Source: Daphnia carinata
Taxonomy: Eukaryota; Arthropoda; Branchiopoda; Diplostraca; Daphniidae
Direction of reading: 5' to 3'
Assembly (NCBI RefSeq): GCF_022539665.2
Contig: NC_081332.1
Location: forward strand, 5,099,803-5,163,802
Length of the DNA: 64,000 bases
Position 1 is the first letter of the stretch. Each line of letters starts with the position of its first letter. Shown piece by piece: positions 56,721 through 64,000 of the stretch. The notes below the pieces were generated by a model. The model did no database searches and was not told where the DNA came from. It saw only the letters and a program-made list of their open reading frames with translations. A program made the position numbers and the translations under genes.

Positions 56721-59700
56721 ACTGACAACTGATAATGGGCCTTTGTATTGACTCCACGACCTCCCACGTCCCTGCCTACGACGTTGAAAAGTGACTTTTA
56801 CATGCATAAATTAAAGATGCCTTGTTTTTTCCCATGTTTTGAAGTAAGTTAGTTTGTATTTAAATTTTGATTAATGCCACTACGATTCTCGTTTTACCTC
56901 AATTTTAACAGTACCAATTTCTATACTCCCCACTGTGTCGCTCCGCCACACGTGGCTTGGCAAAAGAGTTCCACAAAATCAAGAGTTGAAATGAAAGTTC
57001 ATCGTTCAACTTTCAACTCGTCGAACGGTTGCAATAAGGTAGGTCAGCTTTTCTTTTCTTAAGCTTTTTATTCCCACTCGTTTACTAGTCAAAACTTTCC
57101 TTTGTCAAAACTATTGCCGTGATTTATCGAGGTTTAATGGCGATGGTTAATCTAAGAACGATGTGTGTTGCAAGAAACTAGTTAGTTTAGGAAGTCAACG
57201 TGTCTTCGAAAAACTGCTGGCCGAGTTGGTGATAAACTATGACCAACATTGATAAACGCACGCCAGGTCCGTTTACTTTTTCCTAACTTTGTTGCTAGGC
57301 CCAGTTTCTGATTCCCATCGTCATGCAGTTAGAAACGAAGTTGTTGCAAAATGTGATTCCGTTGTATGCTTTTAACGATCCCATTCACCATAATTCATTA
57401 GCAAGACGATCGATCTGTACGGAACGTGACAAATTAGTAACTTAATCTATTTGCGTATTTCGCTTTACTTCCAATGCCACGCCATCACCCGTTCAAAGGC
57501 GTTACTTTTATTCCACTTAAATCTTCGTTTGATTTTAATGTTCCCCATGAATCGCAGTCAATTTATTTTTGTATCACATGAAAAAAAAAACTCTATAAGC
57601 TGCTTGACTTCCGGCGGAAACTGCGTTATTATCTTTTTTCCCCGTCTTCATTGCATTCGTTCACAGTTGATGCAGACAGATATACTTCTGCGTGTAGGTC
57701 ACATGATTGTTGTATAATCTTAAATAAGTTGCTGTTTTAATTTCTACTGCCTTTATTGCTTAATCTACTTTTTGAATAAGCCATTAAAAAAATTCCGCCT
57801 TCATAGTTAAAGTGAGTAAAAAAATAATTAATTCTTCCACGTGGAAGTCGTCGTGTAACGGTCACGCGTGACCAGCAGAAATAAGTTTCGGAAATTTAAC
57901 GCGTTTTTGTAAATGAAGTTTGGGAGGGTTCAATTTCAGTACATTATTCTTGTTAAATTAAACTAAAAAATTTCGAAAGTCCTGATTATTGTTTAACAAG
58001 AACTCAATTTTGATCGACTTGTTGAACAATCAAAAGCTTCGAGGAAAAATAGGCTAGACATGTAGGAGAAAAAAAGGATGGCGATAGAAAGTGGTATATC
58101 TCGTCGTCGTAAATGGACCGCAATGAAAGTGGCTAACTGATTTTCTCTGTTACTGACCGCGACATATCTGGGTTGATACACGTCTAACGTGTCTGCTGCA
58201 CGACATTTTGCTAACATTCGAACTAAACAAATTTCTCTTGTAAAAAAAAAATAATGAAAGTCTTTCCTTGCTAAACGGGAGGAAGGGAACCTTTTGGTCA
58301 TCTATGTAAATCTATAAAATAAAAGCGGGTTTTTATGACGCGTGCCGGTAGGTCAGTATAAAGAATCGATAGTGCAAAAGAGCGTGAAAGGGGAGGAAGA
58401 AAAAAACTCGTCGAAACAAGGAAAGTCGACCGATCCAATCATTTCCTCCTTTTCTTTTCCCATCATGTTCGATTTCTTTTTTTTCTACGGAAATTCCCTT
58501 TTTTTTCTTCTTATATTTATAAATATATATAGTTATTCCTTAAGATGCGCACGCCCTCTTTTTCTTCCCCTCTATAGAGACACCACCCAACGTTCTATTG
58601 TAGACCAGAGGCAAAAAAAAAGAAAGGGTCTTTTTCGGGCCAGCTAGTCCGTTCCTACAGGAGCCGACCTAAAGTGACGGTTGCCGTTTAAGATTTCCCT
58701 CCCCCCCTTTCGTTCCATTATCAAAAACCGGGAATGGGGTTCACGACAGTCAACCCTCCTCCGCCCCTGCAGCGCACTGCCTACTCGAACACTTTTGATT
58801 TATGGAATATCAAGTATATAGCCACGATGGGACTTGATAGTTACAACCACAAAAGAAATTTCATCATTGACTCGATGGATTTTTTAAAATATCCTTTTAT
58901 CGCTGACTGAATTATTTTTTTATCCGCCTACAGTAAACTGATTATTGTTCGTAACTCTTTATCGAACTTCTATCGAAATCGATCCCTAAAGTCATTTATC
59001 GATTTTTCTTTTCTCGTTAAAAATTCGACTCCATAAACAGTAAACAGCCAATCGAATAACTGGCAAAAAGAAACATGACATTCATTAACTCAATTATTCT
59101 GTACGAATGAAACAGCTTGCGGACGCCCTGTTCAAATCTCTTTGGTTTGTTTCCCCGCCCCGCCCCCCAAAAAAGAACGTTGATTTAAAGCCGTCCAATT
59201 AGTCCAACAAATGTAATCCGTTGATGCATCACGTACATCATTAGTGTGTATACAGAAGAATCACATTGATCCTTTTGGCGGATGATGCGCCCTACAACAA
59301 CTGTGGCCAGAAAGCGCCACTGTGCTGACCGAGCGGCTTACACGAACCCCCGTCCATTTTTATTTTTGTCCATTTCGTTTTATTTATTGACAATCGAGGC
59401 TATCTCAAAAGCTCAGGCCGATTACGTTATATAGATTTTAGAGATCAGTTTTCGCTTTTCTACACATATATCCATTATGTGCAGCTCGGGATCGTCAGTT
59501 CATGTCCAACTAACAGACACACTGGTTGCCTTTAAATAAATAATTTGAGCGCATACGATCCGATCGAATGACCAATTAGGCCTTTTTGCAGAAAGTAGCG
59601 AAAATCATTGGCCTATGATAATTAGCGGAAAATGTTTATCGATCTAACCCGTTTTTTTTCCAACATAGTCATTGAAACTTGAAATCGCTCCTTCTCTAGA

Positions 59701-62700
59701 ATGAAATGATCCGCACACGTTTGATTAGGTCGAGAATTTGTACAAAAAAAAACAAATTGAAGACAGGAAAAGCTTGTTGAGTAGCCCGAGTAGACTTGCA
59801 AGGAGTTACCATCGATCACGCTTTTTTTTTTTTTTTTCCTGCTCCCTCTGTGCGTGAAAAAGCCCCCGGGAGAGTACACAGTAGACGTTCAAGTTGGCTT
59901 CAATAATGGCAACTTTGGACGATGATGATTCCTTTTTTTTGTACTCTTTGATTTCTTTTTCTTGAACCGGGGGGTACAGGCAATATATATAGTGCAGACA
60001 CTTTCCCATGCTCTTCTTACCTAACATAAATTCATGCTCTTATCGTTAGAGAACCGATCGATGCTCTTGATCTCTGATGTTGGGAGGCTTTACTGCTCCA
60101 CATGGAAGTACACAAAGAGTTAAGAAGATACGTAAAATAACAACGTCTTCAATCCTTTGTGTGTTCGTATCGATTAAACTAATCCACCTCTTCTTTTCTC
60201 TGTCTTGATTGAAAACTTTTAATCCTCCCCCCCCCTTTTATTTCGCAAAAAAAAAAAGGAGAATGAATAGCATTTGCATAATGACTCGTTACAAAAGCCA
60301 CTGTGTCTAACGGTTTTAAAGGGGCAAGAGATATAGTCTCGCCTATATAAAGGATGAGTGAAAAAGGAATGAAAACGGGATCCGGATCCCGATGGCGATC
60401 ATTTCCCTTGAGAAAGCGGAGAACAGGGGAAAAAAAAGGACTTCCCGAAAGATTGGCACCCACTGATCAATATGTTATACATACAATGCGTGTGTGTGTG
60501 TGCGAGAGTCCTTATAACCGTAGACATAACAAGCCTCAAAGAAAAAACTAAGTATTACGTAGACAGTCAAAGAAATCAGAAAATCTTTGGCTCGATTCCA
60601 GCAATCGTTTTCTTTCATTGACGTTTTGAAGAGGTGGACCGGTGAAATGGACATCAGAGCGGAAAGAAAAAAAAAAGCTCGGCGCATTACAAAAAAAAAT
60701 GGAGGACAACGACGTGTATGTAGGTCTATAAATAGATAAGAAAAAGGGGCGTATTTCCGAAGAAAATAACGGGCAGTCCATTTGCTTATTTTTTTTTAAA
60801 AGCTTGGACTTGCAAACTCTCATTGATTTTATCGTCCAGGCGCTACTGTTTGTTATTGCGGAGGAAACAGTGATGGGTTTGCATATCGTGCCCGGAAGGA
60901 GGAACACGATCTTCATGTGCCACGCGTAACAGTAGGGTAAACATCAGAAGGTGGTTCACATAACAACATATGTCTTATGGCGGTAAACTGGTCCAGGAAC
61001 AGTCGTATCAAGTTAACGAGTCGTGTTAATGTCAAATCGTTCATGTGCTGTCCACTGCACATATAAAAAAACAAGGCCAAGAAACGGAGATAAAATAGAT
61101 TCAACATTGACTTTGTCTGACCCATTAAATAAAGAGGAAGATAAATATGGGGAGGGGAGAGGCGAGTAGCTAAAGTGCCGAACTTCCGTATCAATTCAGC
61201 AAATTGAAAAGAAATAAGTAAATTGTTTACTTGCCTTTTAACTTTGGTTCCCACGTGATAGAATTACAATTCCATTACCTCACATCCTAAAAATCAAATC
61301 GCAATTTCTTATAGATTTATGATTCAAAATTTAGGCTTATTCCGGGATTTATTCTCGAATCGTCCGTGAGCTTGAAACATTGTCACAGCGGTAATTCAAC
61401 GTCCAATGGTCGTCAACTTTTTTTGTGGCAAATCGAATCAGAGCGACTAGAAATCCTAAAAGACTAAAAAACAGAGAAGCAAAAAATCCATTTCTTGAAA
61501 GGCATTAGAAAGGGCGTCACAGAGGGGGGCCGCTGCCCGTCAATGTTGCTGTCATCGTACATGTAATTACCATCACTTTGACAATGACTCGTCTGATTCT
61601 CATTAGTCGAAGCTGCGGAGCCTAGAAAAAAAAAGAATGATGAAGCTATTTCGTGCGGGATATACGCGACTGGGTCCAAGGCCTATGGCTTGGGCTCATC
61701 CCGTTTGACCGCGACGCATTCAGTCGCTAGCTGGCGTCGTGTTCAGACGTGCCCTTAGTAGTGAAACAAATCTATTCGGTTTCTAACAAAACGCAGACCC
61801 ATCATCTGGGCTTTGTATGCCCAAGTATTGTGATCAACGTCCCGTAAGTTATCTAACAATCACTCCCTTTTTTTTTTTAAACACATCAATTAACGATTTG
61901 TGTATGGCTCTCTTAGGAGCACTTTGTGGGTGTGATAGGCTGCGGAAAGGAGAAGAAAGAAAATAGGGGGAATTTAGAGAAAGGAAAGAAAAGAATAAGA
62001 GACTCTTCGTGGAAGTAATTGGAGCTAACGAGAGCACCGCTGTCGATAGGCGCGTCTTAACATTCAATAATAATATCGTGAACGAATGTCCTACATGTAA
62101 GAAGAAGAGCTCCAGTAAAAAGAAATGTGATTTTGATTTTTTCTTTTTTCTGTCCCCAATAAATACGTGAGTGCGGATAAAAGACATCAACGATGAAGTA
62201 AAAACGTGGCCTCTCGTAGACGAATCTAATCACAAGACCGCCGCGCTGATTTGGCTTTAACCTCCAACCTCTCTCTTACGTATAGCTTTGCTGTGTCACC
62301 TAGTAGCTAGTATTCCTTGTATCTTGCCTTGCGCGTTTTTTTTATGACCATTTAAAAACAAATGGAAAATGATTAACGTTCGACGAAGCTTTTGTTCTCC
62401 GAAAAAAAGGGGGGAAACATTAATCAGATATGCGAACGTCAAAGAGTCTGGATGGAGATTAGAATCTATATGACCTAGAAAACAAAAATCAGACAATTAT
62501 TCTCTGAATTTAAAATCGCGTGTTATAGAATTCCAATCAAGAGAAATACGTTTAACTTGGATTAGGTGTTAATTCTTTCTTGTTTTTTTGTTTTATTTGA
62601 CCTAACTACAAATAGAGGAAGTTAACCTAAATGGTTGGCGTTTGTATTTCTTGAACCTGTTTTGTTTCCTTTTTTTTTTTTTTTTTTTGTTTCCTCTGCC

Positions 62701-63120
62701 TCGTAAGCTCCGTAGTGCGAAAGCTTATAGTCGCCTTTTTGTCCGTCTTTCGTTCAATGCGCTCAACTATACGAATAGACGAAAAGGAGCGGATATGAGC
62801 CGTCGATTGACTTATAGCTACGTCGTCGATCGACCTGATTGATTTGCTTCTCGTTGCAATCATTCCACTCCGTTCGCTCTTAACCGGCAGCCATTTTTTT
62901 TTCTTTTTTTCTATTTAATTTTTACCTCATTTCGTTTTGATGTTTTGGTTGTGTACATTGTCTACATTTCAAGATGTCGCTTCTCACGCTTATCGTGTTT
63001 CTTACTCCGCTCTTATCCGTCTGTCCTTTTTTTGGCATAGAATCGGATCAAATTGCCATCTTATGTTTCGCTAAAATTTGTTCTGACGAGTAAATGTTTT
63101 TTTTTCTTTTCTTTTTTAAG
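56721..63120. other. Gene-poor 6.4-kb region upstream of stargazin-like gene
   Basis: No exon chain or family match on either strand; open frames are short and low complexity. There are many homopolymer runs (A, T, C) and AT-rich stretches. Being far longer than the other spacers here, it may hold distal regulatory DNA or non-coding 5' exons and a first intron of the neuronal gene to its right. Nothing specific can be claimed. Confidence 0.45.
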
Positions 63121-63187
63121 TGCTCGCTCGAAAGTATAGGGACATGAGGTGGACAGCTGATGGAGTTGCATTGGATCATCTTCAGCC
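63121..63187 (+). other. Probable 5' UTR exon start of stargazin-like gene
   Basis: A strong acceptor (long T/C tract ending TTTTTTAAG|) precedes 63121, 67 bp before the ATG. This suggests an upstream non-coding first exon that I cannot place. Confidence 0.45.
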
Positions 63188-64000
63188 ATGACTGTCGATT
63201 TGGACGCGGCCATCCGCCTACTCCGGCTGCTGACCCCGCTGTCGGCATCGTTGGCTTTCGTCACAGTCGCCGTCGGACTCGTCACCAGCCACTGGCTCTA
63301 CAGCGAAGAGAAAATGTCCAATCCGAAATTCAACCGGACTGGCGATCCCGAATTGGAATATCTATCCAAATTCACCGTCAGCGGATTGTGGACCCTCTGC
63401 TATACCAATCGTTAGCGAACATCTAATAGACCATCATAAGTTATTAGAAATTGAATTAATATTGTGATTCACAGCTGGCGAGACGGAACGATTTTGTTTC
63501 AACATCGATTATTTTCCAACTGAAGAATACAGTCCCGATCCCAACGACTCTACTCTTTCCATCCCTTGTAAGTATTTTATTACGTAATTTTTAAACGAAT
63601 TTTTGTAATATTTTATTTATTGGAAACAAAAAAACAGATGCAGTTTTAAGATCGGCACCTTTTTTCTTTATGGCAACTGCCCTTTTGGTCGTCGGTGAAA
63701 TATCCTGTTTCCTTGGACATTTCGCCCCTCGTAGACGCTATTGCACTTTTCTCTCGGGCGTTACGTTCATCCTTTCAGGTATTTTACGCATCTTTATACA
63801 CGATACTATGTTAAACTTTGTTTGATTTTATAGGACTCTTACTTTTGCTCGGTCTGGTAGTCTACGTGTCAGTTTTCACGGCTGAAATTGGAAGTAAATT
63901 AAGGCCCAGCTCATCTCTGCAACCGCCAATGTTCACTTACATTTATGGCTACAGTTTCTATTTAGTCGTGACTGGTTTCTTGGCCGCCGAAGTATTTACG
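63188..64000 (+). CDS. stg1: Stargazin-like voltage-gated calcium channel gamma subunit, 3' end cut by window
   Basis: Exons seen: 63188..63410, 63475..63567, 63638..63778, 63834..64000 (continues beyond the window). It is a plasma-membrane auxiliary subunit of the CACNG/TARP group (closest to CACNG5/7), acting on calcium channels or AMPA-type glutamate receptors. Helix 1 is LSASLAFVTVAVGLVTSHWLY. The first extracellular loop has N-glycosylation-type NRT and the claudin signature SGLWTLC, with a second Cys in RFCFNIDYFP. Helix 2 is FFFMATALLVVGEISCFLG, helix 3 TFILSGLLLLLGLVVYVS, and helix 4 begins at YGYSFYLVVTGFLAAE. The pattern of RSAPFF and YGYSFYL is diagnostic of the gamma group. The start MTVDLDAAIRLLR is the first ATG. 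The C-terminal tail, including any PDZ ligand, is not visible. Confidence 0.9.

Noticed and set aside
60179-62190. Several 90-120-codon ORFs in the gene-poor region
   Set aside because: They consist largely of Phe, Lys, Ser and Leu runs from A/T homopolymers, with no domains, no splice partners and no consistent frame.
1-64000. CRISPR arrays, tRNA or rRNA genes, bacterial-type operons, retroviral or large transposon genes
   Set aside because: I looked for these on both strands and saw no supporting repeats, cloverleaf, conserved rRNA core, reverse transcriptase or transposase motifs.

Overview
This is a window of animal nuclear DNA. Its genes are split by many short GT-AG introns, often 55-90 bp, and include arthropod-type genes (pipsqueak, lingerer, a frizzled of the Fz5/8 class, a stargazin-like calcium-channel gamma subunit). 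The compact introns, AT-rich spacers and gene set suggest a crustacean such as Daphnia, or a close relative. That is inference; no marker in the window settles the species. I saw no bacterial operons, CRISPR arrays, rRNA or tRNA genes, and no intact autonomous transposon.

Layout, left to right. 1-3.7 kb has no recognised gene. 3.7-4.5 kb looks like a small spliced transcript with a possible micropeptide. 5.4-7.2 kb (-) is a BTB-BACK-TLDc protein. 10.9-13.9 kb (+) is a frizzled receptor (fz2, Fz5/8 class) with a 3' UTR of about 1.2 kb. 17.7-20.9 kb (-) is pipsqueak (BTB plus four Psq helix-turn-helix repeats). 22.9-25.5 kb (+) is the m6A writer METTL3. 26.5-28.2 kb (+) is an RNF144-type RBR ubiquitin ligase. 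30.0-32.4 kb (-) is cytosolic asparaginyl-tRNA synthetase. 34.0-38.2 kb (+) is Integrator subunit 3. 39.9-43.8 kb (-) is lingerer/UBAP2. 44.1-44.6 kb (-) is a doubtful small gene. 45.5-47.4 kb (+) is an RTN4IP1-like oxidoreductase. 47.4-48.8 kb (-) is eIF2-alpha. 49.6-50.6 kb (+) is an orphan four-helix membrane protein. 51.7-53.7 kb (-) is a claudin-superfamily protein. 54.1-56.0 kb (-) is the MBOAT7 lysophospholipid acyltransferase. From 63.2 kb (+) to the window edge is the 5' part of a stargazin-like gamma subunit.

Exon joins were worked out by hand. Each complete gene model listed with an exon chain has a coding length divisible by three, no internal stop, and GT-AG introns. The genes are mostly unrelated housekeeping and signalling genes packed head-to-head or tail-to-tail, not one pathway. 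Several concern RNA (METTL3, IntS3, lingerer, eIF2-alpha, AsnRS), which may be coincidence. No convincing new multi-gene system is visible. The most interesting leads are the small spliced gene near 4 kb, a MITE-like element at 38.8-39.1 kb, a recurrent promoter-proximal motif, an in-frame readable intron in lingerer, and the very tight RTN4IP1/eIF2-alpha tail-to-tail junction.
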